Assembly: GCA_949710005.1 (NCBI GenBank)
Contig: OX453274.1
Span: 7,431,174-7,495,173, forward strand
DNA: 64,000 nucleotides
Reading direction: 5' to 3'
Source of the DNA: Ricordea florida
Taxonomy: Eukaryota; Cnidaria; Anthozoa; Corallimorpharia; Ricordeidae
The notes beneath the pieces were generated by a model. That model saw only the letters and a list, made by a program, of their open reading frames with translations, made no database searches and was not told the DNA's origin. Shown piece after piece: positions 38,867-48,500 of this stretch. How positions within the stretch are numbered: position 1 is the first letter of the stretch; every line of letters begins with the position of its first letter. The position numbers were made by a program, and so were the translations under genes.

Positions 38867-39496
38867 TTAATGAGCGGGAGTGGTTAACTCTTTTAATAGA
38901 TCTGCGCGAACTTCTCTTCTTATCTGAGACATGTTTAAGTTTTTTTCTGTATCTCTCCTAAATTTTTGACGAACTTCTAGTTTTAGTTTTTGAAACTTTT
39001 CCAACTCTGCTAAAATTATGGAAAATTCTTGATCAGATATAACATTATCTTTCAATGCCTTTGAAACCAAGTCATTAATGGTGTTTAATTTTGATTTTGC
39101 TATAGAAGCAGTTTGTTCATGTTTGCTAACTTTATTTGAAAGTCTTTTTGAAGCCGCGCCAAATCCAACAGATAATCCACCACAAATTCCACCGACAACA
39201 CCTAATGGGATACCAACAACAGCACCAAAACCAGTAAGAGAGGTGCCCAATCCACTTGCTGATAGAATAACAGAAAGCATTCCACTACAAACACTGATTT
39301 TTGTAAATATTCCTCTCACCCTATTATATTTTTTCCTTACATCTTCATAATGTTTAATTTCTCTCTCGAGATTTTGTAATACTTCACTTGATTTTTGCAG
39401 TCTGAAATTATTTGGGCCGTCATTAATAGGTAATCCAGGATAAATCGTGCTTCGCTCGGGGCCGGCCGGGCCGTAAATTCTATTGTAGTCTTCCAT
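38867..39496 (-). CDS. membrane protein with central hydrophobic hairpin (209 aa)
   Basis: The frame is open back to 39604, but the ATG at 39496 (MEDYNRIYGP) is chosen. It aligns with the start of the element 1 homologue (MDEYNRIYPQ), and a TTTAAAGATA box sits ~25-30 bp upstream (39523-39531). The long form would overlap the previous gene. The layout is helix, two glycine-rich hydrophobic segments (~58-108), then a long charged helix. After residue 8, a GC-rich in-frame insert (39448-39478) adds PAGPERSTIYPG-type residues absent from element 1. Confidence 0.75.
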   Translation of the reverse strand: MEDYNRIYGPAGPERSTIYPGLPINDGPNNFRLQKSSEVLQNLEREIKHYEDVRKKYNRVRGIFTKISVCSGMLSVILSASGLGTSLTGFGAVVGIPLGVVGGICGGLSVGFGAASKRLSNKVSKHEQTASIAKSKLNTINDLVSKALKDNVISDQEFSIILAELEKFQKLKLEVRQKFRRDTEKNLNMSQIRREVRADLLKELTTPAH

Positions 39497-39534
39497 ATTG
39501 TATTTTACTGAACGGTATGATATCTTTAAATTTG

Positions 39535-40575
39535 TTACTTTCTCTTCTTTCCACCTTTCATTTGTTCCACAAAATACAAAACCACAGCCATTATCAAAAG
39601 CCAAGCATTCTTACCTAAAAATCCAATAACCTCGCCTGCTGTTTTGAATAGAAAGCTAACTATTGCACCAACCATTCCAGGCAATATTTCTCCAAGTTTT
39701 TTACCAAGAGTTTTCAAGCCATTACCAACGCCTTTACCTAATGTTGATAGCCCTTTAGAAAGATTAGAAACTATAACCCCAATAACCAAACCTACAGCAC
39801 TAATAACAGAAAAGACTGTAAAACCATACTTTTTGAATATTGCTTTAATTCGCTCTCGTAATGGCATTCTTTCCTGAATTCTATCTCTCTCACTCTCCAT
39901 GTTTGATATATCATTCTGTTCATTAGTAATTTCTGTATTTAGATTTTCAAGCTCAGTATTTTCCTCTGGCGTTCTTTCTCTCCTATTCTCTGCAATTTCT
40001 GTATTTAGATTTTCAAGCTCGGCATCATTATTTGGTGTTCTGAGCGGCATATCCCTAAGGAAGTTTGCCCTCTTAATCTTTTTATTTAGTGTTTCTTTTT
40101 TCTTATCGATTTCATTATTCATATCTTCAACAATATCTTCTGCCCGGCGCCCTAAAGATTTTTTTAGAAAACCATCAGGAAGTTTAGCTCCAGTTTTAAG
40201 ATTTCTAAATTCGCTACCTCTAAGAACATATGTAGCTGCATTTTTTCTACCTGGTAATTTAATTGCTGATAATTTTATTCCTCTCCCAATATCTTGTAAA
40301 AATGTTTTAAAATTTTCAAATTTTGATTCTGGGTATGCAATTTTTATATCATCTTTTGCTTCTTTTTCTTCTTTTTTTCCTTTAAGCCTTTCATTAATAC
40401 CGCCAAATGAAGTTTCCTCATCCAACTCATCATCATAACCAGGATTTTCATAAGTTGTGGATGTTATTGTATTCATTTCCACCCCGTCATCATCATCATC
40501 ATCATTATCATCTTTTGGTTCATTTAGTTCAGTTGGATCTAAATCATCTAATGGTAAATATCCTCCTTCTGCCAT
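39535..40575 (-). CDS. coiled-coil virion-type protein with glycine-rich membrane tail (346 aa)
   Basis: 346 aa. It begins MAEGG like the 411-aa homologue of element 1, followed by an acidic Asp-rich stretch, then a middle with a duplicated coiled-coil unit (ELENLNTEIAENRRERTPEE, repeated once as TELENLNTEI). The last ~115 residues (RERIKAIFKKYGFTVFSVIS onward) match element 1 almost exactly, with several hydrophobic glycine-rich segments and a basic end (MKGGKKRK). The middle of the two proteins is unrelated. A TTTAAAGATTTCTTACTG box is 30-40 bp upstream. Membrane-anchored, probably in or on the particle. Confidence 0.75.
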   Translation of the reverse strand: MAEGGYLPLDDLDPTELNEPKDDNDDDDDDGVEMNTITSTTYENPGYDDELDEETSFGGINERLKGKKEEKEAKDDIKIAYPESKFENFKTFLQDIGRGIKLSAIKLPGRKNAATYVLRGSEFRNLKTGAKLPDGFLKKSLGRRAEDIVEDMNNEIDKKKETLNKKIKRANFLRDMPLRTPNNDAELENLNTEIAENRRERTPEENTELENLNTEITNEQNDISNMESERDRIQERMPLRERIKAIFKKYGFTVFSVISAVGLVIGVIVSNLSKGLSTLGKGVGNGLKTLGKKLGEILPGMVGAIVSFLFKTAGEVIGFLGKNAWLLIMAVVLYFVEQMKGGKKRK

Positions 40576-40630
40576 ATTTAGATTTTTTACTCAACAGTAA
40601 GAAATCTTTAAATCGTACACAGTGAAGTAT

Positions 40631-41023
40631 CTATAAAAATTTACTAGCTATGTAACCCAATGCCAACATACCACCACCTACATATACCATTTCACCCATC
40701 TTTTGATTATCGCTGGGTCTATAATAATCAGAGAATTTAGGTTCGTGCATTTGTTCATATAATGCAAATTGTTCATTTGTAGTTGAAATATTTTTTGATG
40801 CTTGATATTTTTCATCTTTTTTCTTTATTTTCCAATCCATTAGTTTCTGTCTATTTTTCTGATATTCTGCATAATCTCTTTGATATTTTTCCATTGCTTT
40901 ATCGTGTCGTATTTTTTCTGCATCGGTTTTATCACCTGATAAATATTTTGCAAGATATGATCCACCAACAAAGGCGGTTGCATTTAATAATGCTCCACCA
41001 ATCATAAATGCTATTGATGCCAT
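40631..41023 (-). CDS. membrane protein with terminal hydrophobic segments (130 aa)
   Basis: 130 aa, close homologue of 2617-3009 with the same hydrophobic N-terminus (FMIGGALLNATAFVGGSYLA), charged middle, MHEPKFSDYYRPS motif and glycine-rich hydrophobic end. The start is 11 bp after the stop of the 72-aa gene with no promoter box of its own, so it is probably co-transcribed with it. Function unknown. Confidence 0.75.
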   Translation of the reverse strand: MASIAFMIGGALLNATAFVGGSYLAKYLSGDKTDAEKIRHDKAMEKYQRDYAEYQKNRQKLMDWKIKKKDEKYQASKNISTTNEQFALYEQMHEPKFSDYYRPSDNQKMGEMVYVGGGMLALGYIASKFL

Positions 41024-41034
41024 TTTTATATTCG

Positions 41035-41253
41035 TTAATTTGGAAGTATCTTTTGTTCCTCTAAATATGTTTTTAGATACATACTACCCGATAATACAGC
41101 AACCCATTTTGCATAATTTGTAATACTTGAGGATGGGTCGTTCATAAATGATTCTTTCATCATCTTTTTAGCTACATATCCAACTCCGGCTGCCAATCCA
41201 ATAAGGACTGCAGAATCAGTAACAGTTTTCACAAGTTTGTTTTCGGTTGTCAT
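41035..41253 (-). CDS. small membrane protein (72 aa)
   Basis: 72 aa, nearly identical to 2318-2536, with two hydrophobic stretches (AVLIGLAAGVGYVA and VAVLSGSMYL) and the end KILPN. Upstream on the minus strand is TCTAAAGATTTCTTACTGAT at 41272-41284, the same box as in element 1. Confidence 0.75.
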   Translation of the reverse strand: MTTENKLVKTVTDSAVLIGLAAGVGYVAKKMMKESFMNDPSSSITNYAKWVAVLSGSMYLKTYLEEQKILPN

Positions 41254-41308
41254 GATTTTTTACTACATCAGTAAGAAATCTTTAGATGACTTTTAGGAGG
41301 AGATTAAA

Positions 41309-41734
41309 TTACATCATTCCAATTTTTGGTCTATCTATCGGTTGTGGTAATTGTGGAACTTGTGATAAATCTGGTATCCTATTTTTATATTCAGTGTATC
41401 CATCTCTAGCTTTTTCCCGATATCTCATAAAAAGATCAAATGCTGTAAAACCTAATCCAACAATAGATAAAACAGTAGTAAAAGATAACTCTGGCATCCA
41501 TGATTTTGATTCACCATCTTCATTAGTCTCTTCTTCCTGTTTCATTTTTTCTTCACGTTTCATTTGCTCCTCGGCACGCTGTGTCTCTCTAGCTAATGCT
41601 TCTTTTGCCTTTTTATTATATTCAGCTAATTTCTTACCTGCTGCTACTTTTTTAGGATCTTTTTCCCGTTTTTTAGTATCTTTATTTTCCGGTTTGGGAT
41701 CAGCTGTAATTTGTTCAACAACTTCTTCCGACAT
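41309..41734 (-). CDS. single-pass membrane protein with lysine-rich N-terminus (141 aa)
   Basis: 141 aa. Charged helical first half (KDPKKVAAGKKLAEYNKKAK), one hydrophobic segment (LSFTTVLSIVGLGFTAFDLF), then a tail ending PQLPQPIDRPKIGMM, same as element 1. TTTAAAGATTCTTTACTTTG precedes the start by about 20 bp. Function unknown; part of the conserved structural block. Confidence 0.75.
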   Translation of the reverse strand: MSEEVVEQITADPKPENKDTKKREKDPKKVAAGKKLAEYNKKAKEALARETQRAEEQMKREEKMKQEEETNEDGESKSWMPELSFTTVLSIVGLGFTAFDLFMRYREKARDGYTEYKNRIPDLSQVPQLPQPIDRPKIGMM

Positions 41735-41775
41735 TATTTTATTTCCAAAGTAAAGAATCTTTAAATCAGTTGTGC

Positions 41776-42354
41776 TTAGTAAACAGTATCATACCCATCA
41801 ACACCTTGCTTAGTAGTCTGATCAGTTTTGTTAGAATCATCTGTATTAGTACTTGTAACTTGCTGTATTTTTCCTATTTTAACATGCTTAGCAACCTGAA
41901 ATATGCCACTAGCAAGTGCTGCCAATCTTCCTGCTTTCAATGCTAATAGTCCTACAATGTTTGTTAGTTCACGATTAACTAAATCATCATTCTTCAAATC
42001 CACACAAAGAGCTTCTATATCATCAACTGGAACTAAATATGAAATAAGTTTGGAAACTAATTGAAGGGATGAATCAACCAATCCACCATTAATTTTTTTA
42101 CCCATTACCGCTTGATATCGATTAAAATATTTTTCTACATCTTTTTCTGATAATTTTTTTATATCCCCCAAACTCATTTCAACACCGAAATATTCCTTTG
42201 TGGTTCCAAGAGCTGCTAGAATAGCTAGTGATTCTTGTTTTATTTCAAGTTCATTATCATTATTATCTTTTACCTCTGCCTTTCCTACAGTCTTTTCTTC
42301 AATATAATCTTCCGGCCCTGCCGGGGAGAGCTTCGCTCGATCAACTTCTGTCAT
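41776..42354 (-). CDS. Polinton core-type protein of unknown function (192 aa)
   Basis: 192 aa, homologue of 1144-1725 with the identical end GYDTVY and conserved core (LAILAALGTTKEYFGVEMSL, GGLVDSSLQLVSKLISYLVP). An in-frame GC-rich insert (42313-42345: CCGGCCCTGCCGGGGAGAGC and following bases) adds about ten residues after residue 4 that element 1 lacks. Element 1 instead has its own insert ~25 residues later. The gene follows the ATPase by 26 bp. Confidence 0.75.
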   Translation of the reverse strand: MTEVDRAKLSPAGPEDYIEEKTVGKAEVKDNNDNELEIKQESLAILAALGTTKEYFGVEMSLGDIKKLSEKDVEKYFNRYQAVMGKKINGGLVDSSLQLVSKLISYLVPVDDIEALCVDLKNDDLVNRELTNIVGLLALKAGRLAALASGIFQVAKHVKIGKIQQVTSTNTDDSNKTDQTTKQGVDGYDTVY

Positions 42355-42380
42355 CTTTTATGGTGATACATTTACTATTT

Positions 42381-43007
42381 TTAAATCACTTCAGGGATCT
42401 CCAAATAACAATTGAATGGATAACGTAAACATAAACATAGTCTAGAATATTTTTCAGTTTTTAATAATTGCATAAATTTTTTACATGATTCATAATCTAA
42501 ATCACCTCCATAATCTTCAAAAAACATCTTCATACCTTTCTGCGACGGATTATGAAATGAGACCACACAAGCCACATTTTCCCGAAATGGTTTTGCAATC
42601 GAAGTTAATTGCTGGGTTAGAACCCAAACTGATAAACCATGATGCCTTCCGGAGAATGCTAAATCTATAAACTTGTTTGATCTTTTCTTCAGATCATTAG
42701 ATACAGCGCAATCGTCTAAAATTATTAATGTGTTTGTTCCAGAGAATAAAGTTTGGCAATCAGTTAATAACTCATTAATCTCGTCTATATTACTAGCAAC
42801 AGGTGACAATACATAGAAACGTTTATCTCCGCGAGCAAAATTATGATAGGTTTTATTTTTGGAATAAGTTGGGCATATTAAAACAATGTAATCAAAAACT
42901 TTTCTGAAGGCGCCGCGGAGTTGATCTATGATGTATTTTGTTTTTCCGCAATTTGTTGGCCCAGTTATAATACAATGAAAAGGAATTTTATCTCTCAATT
43001 CTTCCAT
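42381..43007 (-). CDS. genome-packaging ATPase (FtsK/HerA, A32-like)
   Basis: 208 aa with Walker A GPTNCGKT (residues 16-23), Walker B LIILDD (~94-99) and a VWVLTQQ strand (~125-131). Same length as the element 1 copy with few changes, mainly at the end. It drives DNA packaging into the capsid in this virus lineage. It lies directly downstream of the major capsid gene (60-bp gap with a GC-rich GATTCGCTTCGCAGG island at 43040-43062). Confidence 0.9.
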   Translation of the reverse strand: MEELRDKIPFHCIITGPTNCGKTKYIIDQLRGAFRKVFDYIVLICPTYSKNKTYHNFARGDKRFYVLSPVASNIDEINELLTDCQTLFSGTNTLIILDDCAVSNDLKKRSNKFIDLAFSGRHHGLSVWVLTQQLTSIAKPFRENVACVVSFHNPSQKGMKMFFEDYGGDLDYESCKKFMQLLKTEKYSRLCLCLRYPFNCYLEIPEVI

Positions 43008-43067
43008 ATTTTTGTATTATAACATTAGGTTTTAAATTTTAGATTCGCTTCGCAGGCTCAGAGGGTT

Positions 43068-44303
43068 TCAGTACTTTATCGAATGTAAGTTTGAATTCAT
43101 AATTTCCATCATTGCATCGGCTACAACAAACATATAACAGGTTATAGTGCCAGATCCGCTTTGTTTTCTTTTAATTTCTAGTTTTACCCCATCCCTTGTA
43201 TTGTTTAAAACCAAACCTCCTCCATGAATATCATTATCAGGGTGAGTTCTCAAATCAACCCATAATGCAAACTTGTCATAATAAAAATCTTTTTCCTTTA
43301 CCGAAAACTCTTTACTTGTTCCAAATCTTTTCTTCACTGACTCCCAGATATCAGAAGGTATCATTCCCTTAGAGTATAAACGATTTGGCACACCATCAAC
43401 ATCTATATTGATTGAGGTGATCCCTGGATTGTAAAAACTTTCAGAGTTTCGAGCTCCAGCAGCGTTGGGTAATTTAAACAAAAATAATATTCCTGTCATT
43501 GACCTTCTAGGTAGATTAATATGCTGGTTAATAACAGTGTCCCCACCTATGGAAAAAGTAAAAGTTTTGTGTAGAGTAACATTTTCGTAAAAGAATCCTT
43601 TTCCAACCTGATAAGCTCCTTGTGCCTCACGAGCTAAGTATTCACTTGAAATGGAAGAATATTCTAACTCTAGGTTTTTGATTGAATATGTTGGGGTCTT
43701 TGTAGTATCAGAAAAAACAACAATATCAGAAACTGGGGCTAGCGTAATCTCAAAGATTAAATGATGATCTAGAGCTTTTGGATAGAAAACTCCGTGATCT
43801 TTTAGAATAGGGTGATTTAGTGGAATATGATACTTGGTATTATGTACTGATGCGAGAGCTACTTCCCTAACATCTTGGGTTTTCTTATCACCCGCATTTG
43901 TCCTTAGTTTTCTCATGTTTTCTGAAGAAATACCTTGTCTTAATTTATCCCCGCGATCCTCATCTGATAAAAATAAATCATGATATGTTTGAAATAGATC
44001 GTATCTTTGGGTATCCTGTAATGTTTCGCCGCCAAAAAGAACCCTTAATCTGGATACAAGATTACTGCCCACATTATTCACAAGGGTGTTATTAGCATGC
44101 CCATCAACTTCCAAATCAAAAAGTAGAGATACACTTCCAGGTACAATCACTAAATTATCAGAAAGTTTAGGGATATTTATATATAATGTTTCTCCAGGGT
44201 TGGCTGAGGATGGATTTAATGTAATTCTATTCAAAGTTGATTCTGCTTTCAACCCAAATGGTTCTCGTGGAATTCTGTTTGGATTAATTTTTTCAGACGT
44301 CAT
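43068..44303 (-). CDS. major capsid protein (double jelly-roll type, 411 aa)
   Basis: 411 aa, beta-rich throughout. The N-terminal segment contains NPGETLYINIPKLSDNLVI and GSVSLLFDLEV, typical of the first strands of viral jelly-roll capsid proteins in Polintons and virophages. Midway are TKYHIPLNHPILKDHG and HHLIFEITLAP, and the C-terminal third matches the partial copy at the left window edge. No transmembrane segment. Placement next to the packaging ATPase, and the number and size of surrounding genes, make major capsid the best call; at 411 aa it is shorter than many Polinton capsid proteins. TTTAAAGATTAACC lies ~25 bp upstream, in a block also present before the 69-aa gene. Confidence 0.75.
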   Translation of the reverse strand: MTSEKINPNRIPREPFGLKAESTLNRITLNPSSANPGETLYINIPKLSDNLVIVPGSVSLLFDLEVDGHANNTLVNNVGSNLVSRLRVLFGGETLQDTQRYDLFQTYHDLFLSDEDRGDKLRQGISSENMRKLRTNAGDKKTQDVREVALASVHNTKYHIPLNHPILKDHGVFYPKALDHHLIFEITLAPVSDIVVFSDTTKTPTYSIKNLELEYSSISSEYLAREAQGAYQVGKGFFYENVTLHKTFTFSIGGDTVINQHINLPRRSMTGILFLFKLPNAAGARNSESFYNPGITSINIDVDGVPNRLYSKGMIPSDIWESVKKRFGTSKEFSVKEKDFYYDKFALWVDLRTHPDNDIHGGGLVLNNTRDGVKLEIKRKQSGSGTITCYMFVVADAMMEIMNSNLHSIKY

Positions 44304-44338
44304 TGTAATTTATAAGATACTTTGGTTAATCTTTAAAC
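44304..44338 (-). promoter_or_regulatory. capsid gene promoter block (duplicated at 44536-44568)
   Basis: Minus strand TTTAAAGATTAACCAAAGTA, then TCTTATAAATTACA before the ATG. The same ~35 bp with two or three changes precedes the 69-aa gene. Confidence 0.65.
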
Positions 44339-44535
44339 CTCTTGGGTAGCTGAATTGGTATTTTTTTATTCTCTAATTCTTCAATATTTTTTACTAAACT
44401 TTCTCTTACTCCTTCAATTACAAGCATTACATTAAAAAGTTCATCACCATCTTCCATATTGCGAATTTTTGAAATTAGAATTTTTTTCATCATATTAATT
44501 TGGTATTCGCTAAAATTTATTTTTTCTTCCTCCAT
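44326..44535 (-). CDS. small helical acidic protein (69 aa)
   Basis: 69 aa, mostly charged and probably helical (MEEEKINFSEYQINMMKKIL start), with no membrane segment. Supported by a full promoter-like block before its start and by its place between capsid gene and integrase. It overlaps the promoter block of the capsid gene by about 13 bp. The matching part of element 1 is outside the window, so conservation cannot be tested. Function unknown. Confidence 0.55.
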   Translation of the reverse strand: MEEEKINFSEYQINMMKKILISKIRNMEDGDELFNVMLVIEGVRESLVKNIEELENKKIPIQLPKRFKD

Positions 44536-44568
44536 TGTAATTTATAAGGTACTTTGGTTAATCCTTAA
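44536..44568. promoter_or_regulatory. divergent promoter between 69-aa gene and integrase
   Basis: 33 bp separate two divergent starts. The minus-strand reading TTTAAGGATTAACCAAAGTA matches the capsid promoter block. The integrase ATG directly follows an in-frame TAA (44566-44568), leaving almost no leader. Confidence 0.55.
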
Positions 44569-45558
44569 ATGAGTAACGAAAAGATATCAAAAATATATTA
44601 TTCAACTGAAGGGTATTGGAAAGGATATTCCGCAATCCCCAAATTAGCACAAAAAGCAAAAGTAAGTGAAGATGAAGCAAAACAATGGTTACAAAAACAA
44701 GCAATATGGCAAATATATCTACCACCCCCAAAATATATTCCAAGACCACACTGGACCGTGGATAAACCTAATAAGATTCACCAAGCAGATTTATTATTTT
44801 TACCGCATGATAGAGTTGGAAGAAAAACATATAAATACGCATTAGTTGTGGTTGATGTTGCCACGAGATATAAAGATGCTGAAGCATTAACCTCAAAAGA
44901 AAGTCGAGAAATATCAGAAGCTTTTAAGAAAATATATACTAGAAGATTGAAATACCCTAAAACATTAATGGTTGATCCTGGAAAAGAATTTATGGGTGAT
45001 GTGACAAAACTTATGAATTATCATAATGTGAAAATACAGAGAAGTGAAGCAGGAAATCATAGAGCTCAAGCATTTGTGGAAAACGCAAACAGAATATTAG
45101 GTGAAAAATTATTTAGCCATCAATATGCGCAAGAAATGATAAGCGATGATCGATCTCGGGTATGGGTGAAACGATTACCTGATATTTTAAAAACTTTGAA
45201 TAATACACCAACGAGAATAACTGGTAAAGAGCCTGTTAAATCTATAAAACAGAAGGAGGTAGATATTGAACCTAAAAAGTATAATCGAGTTGTGGGTCTT
45301 GATGAGGAAAGATTATCTCCTTTTGTCAGAGTTAGATATTTATTATCTCCTGGTGAACTCGAGGGTGGCGAAAAAAGACGAGCTACAGATCCTATTTGGA
45401 GTATTAAAGTTTTTGATATTTCTAGAAGCGTGATTTCACCTAATCAGCCGGTTTTATATTATTTATTGGATGGGCCAAGACGCGGGTTTGTAAGGGAAGA
45501 ATTACAGGCTATACCTCATGATACTGAGTTGCCTCCTAATTCTGTTTTGCAAAGATAA
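44569..45558 (+). CDS. retroviral-type DDE integrase
   Basis: 329 aa. The catalytic core shows the first Asp in HQADLLFLP (~residue 74), the second in LMVDPGKEFMG (~137) and the Glu in AFVENANRILGEKL, 34 residues after the second Asp, the D-D-34/35-E pattern of Polinton and retroviral integrases. An N-terminal helical part (SEDEAKQWLQKQAIWQIY) and a C-terminal SH3-like strand region with WSIKVFDIS flank it. It inserts the linear element into host DNA, making the short target duplication seen at 34871 and 49949. The start is fixed by an in-frame stop directly upstream. Its last 43 bp overlap the end of the polymerase gene on the other strand. Confidence 0.93.
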   Translation: MSNEKISKIYYSTEGYWKGYSAIPKLAQKAKVSEDEAKQWLQKQAIWQIYLPPPKYIPRPHWTVDKPNKIHQADLLFLPHDRVGRKTYKYALVVVDVATRYKDAEALTSKESREISEAFKKIYTRRLKYPKTLMVDPGKEFMGDVTKLMNYHNVKIQRSEAGNHRAQAFVENANRILGEKLFSHQYAQEMISDDRSRVWVKRLPDILKTLNNTPTRITGKEPVKSIKQKEVDIEPKKYNRVVGLDEERLSPFVRVRYLLSPGELEGGEKRRATDPIWSIKVFDISRSVISPNQPVLYYLLDGPRRGFVREELQAIPHDTELPPNSVLQR

Positions 45559-48500
45559 TGCCCATATGCAAAAGTATGTATTCCATCTTTACAAATGATT
45601 CTCTTATCATCATCGGCAGATAGTGCAACTTTATTAATTGTTTCTGAAAAAACGTCGTGCTTATGACTTCTTAATACATTCATCCGCCTCATCTGTGGCT
45701 TTTTATTGAAAAGGCAATCCTTATAATCATTAAATCTTATGGTCTTTTTCACGATTGCCTTCTTTACTCCCTTACATTTCTTTTCTTCTTCGCCCTCATC
45801 CATCTTGTAGGAGTAAAGCTTTGCTCGTAGTCCTACAAATTCAGTTATCTGCTTACCGCCAGCTTCATCTTTAAACATATTAACAACTTTCTTATTCACA
45901 CCAGTCTCAATACCAGACGGATGGTCTTTAGGAAAATTGCTGGTATCGAACATTTTTCTCACATCGGGGCTAATATCTTTATAGAAATCTTCTGTTTCTA
46001 TTTCATATGCAAGGCTGTCCGTATCTGTAAACAACAATTTTGCTTTTTCTCCATATTTAGGTTTAACATAATTATAGTGAAATTTGTACATTATTGTTTT
46101 ACTTAGATCCAGAATACACATACCCAAGTAAACAGGTTTATTGAATACTAGCTTTGTTTTCTTCATGTGAATGGCCACAAGATTTTCGCAAAAGATAGTA
46201 CGATGCTGATAATTAGGTTTTGATATTAATTTTTTTGCATCTTTTTCATTAGTAACCAATTGCACATCCACCCTTTTTCTAATGTTTTCCATTGTTTTAC
46301 CAAATACGGAGTTATTCATAAGTTTGAAGAAATCTTTCTCAAAATCGTTATTTCCTTTAGCCCTGAGGTTTGTATTCAATTCAATGTATGGTTTTAACCA
46401 GGCCGACTCTTTGAATGTAATACCTCTATGAATTTTTGTAACTTTTAATCCAAGACTTTCATAAATTTTTAGTGTTTCATGATGAACAACATACTTTTCC
46501 TTATTTTTTAGGTTTGGAATCAATTTCTCAACCTTATTAATGATAAGTCTCTCTGGAGCGAGGGGGTAATCATTATGCAAATCATGAAGGCTAGTTGGGT
46601 ATTCTAAATCAACCTCTATTATACAGGGGATATTTTTCCAGTTTTTAAGATCTTCTTCACTCATCCATCTAAAACCATGCGTAGGTAGTTTTTCACTCAT
46701 TCCCCCACCATATAGATTGTTTGCGTCGAGATATGTAATATACTTTGTTTGCAGTTTTGGATCATATTCGTTCATGTAGGGGTTGTTAGCTTTCCCATAT
46801 CTAGTAGATATCGTGGATATCCCGCCTCTTACGCCTTTTTCAATCATAAGTAGCATGTCAATGTCGGCCAGCAACTCTAAATTAACCTTTGTTATCTTTA
46901 ATGTTGCGTCCCAAGCTAGTCCTGGCGCTGTATAATACCAGGCGGGATCCAATCCATAGTTTTTACTACAAACATCTCTAAAGTTCTCGAATACATCCGC
47001 TAAAAGTAACACATCAGATTTTAGATATAGATCATGATATTCTCTCATTGTTTTCATATTGAAGGTTTCCCACACCTTTTTAGCGTGTTTATAATCATTA
47101 TCTGATATATTTTCATCGCTTAGTTTTGAATAGAACGCTTCTTTAGGTGGAAGTTGAGTTGCGTTAAGTTTATCGAAGCTATCAAACCAATCATATGGAA
47201 AAACTCCTTTTCTCAACAATGAATTTAATTCTTCACCTTCAAAATACTTTGTAATTTCGTGTAAGTTTTTATCTGTTGGATTAAGACACCTACCTTTTAT
47301 TACACCTTTACAAACATCACACTTTCCACATTTAGTAAGATTACTAGATAAATTATCTAGACTTGATGCCATAAATTTAAATGAATCTATGAATCTAATA
47401 TCTCGTCTCACCTCAACCAGCTTGCCTTCTTTATTTGTAAATGTATCAACCAAAATCTGTTTTGTGAAAGAAATATACTTTTCCTCATTATTAGGTATGC
47501 AGTTTATATTACCTTTTGTCACACCGAGGTTCTTTATAAAAAGATGCGCGTCATATCCAGATAGGTTGTGAAATATTACGGGAAAGAACTTTGGAATCTT
47601 GTAATTTAAGTTGCATTCATTATGAGCTGCTCCTCTATACTTTCCTGTAAGATGACAGTGATCTAATACCTTATCTTCTCCCAATTCTTTCTCACAGATA
47701 TGGCAGTGAGTAGCATTTTCATATTCTTTTTTATCCATTTCTGCCATATTTCTCACCTTCTTATGGTATTTTGTCTTATTGTAAATTTTTTTAATATCCT
47801 GCTCTAAATTATCTACAAATATCTGCGGGATATCATCATCTGGGGATTCTGCGGTGTATTGTGCAAGCTCGGGTGGAAATATTTTATCATCAAAAGATTT
47901 TATGAGATAACTGAATCCTGATGGTTTGTGTTTTTGGTATTGATTAGTAAAACTTTCACTTTCATCTGGCGAGCAGGTGTGTATTTTCTCTGGGTAACAC
48001 TCAAAGTCCGCATATACAACAAATGGTACACGCATTTTTCTATTGAAGTTCTTAAAATTAATAAACTTGGGATTTCCATCTTTATCCTTTGGCATAACAA
48101 TTTTTGCTTCTTCATTTGTATCGCAATATTCAAGATGTTTTTCTAATGAAGTTTCTGTGGGAAATGAATTGTAACATCTGCGACAAAATTCACGTTTGTG
48201 TTGATTATTATTTATTTGTGATGAAACAAGTCTGCTAAAATTCTTTATCCAACAGTAGTGACTATTTCCTTCATCATTAGTTAATAGAAGTAATTCAATC
48301 ATATAACCATTTTGTTTATTACTTATTTTCAAAGGAGATACTTCACCCTTATCTTTATCATATCCATGGACGTTAATAGTATAATGGGGATTTTGCTTTT
48401 CAAACCTATCAATCTGTTTTAATGAAACGGGGAACTCAATTCCTTTCCAGTTAAACTTCTCAGAGTTCTCTCTCATTTGTTTGTTTAATCTTTCTGGATG

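Noticed and set aside
39497..39604. N-terminal extension of the 209-aa membrane protein
   Set aside because: It overlaps the upstream gene, is absent in the element 1 homologue, and would place the promoter-like box inside the coding region.
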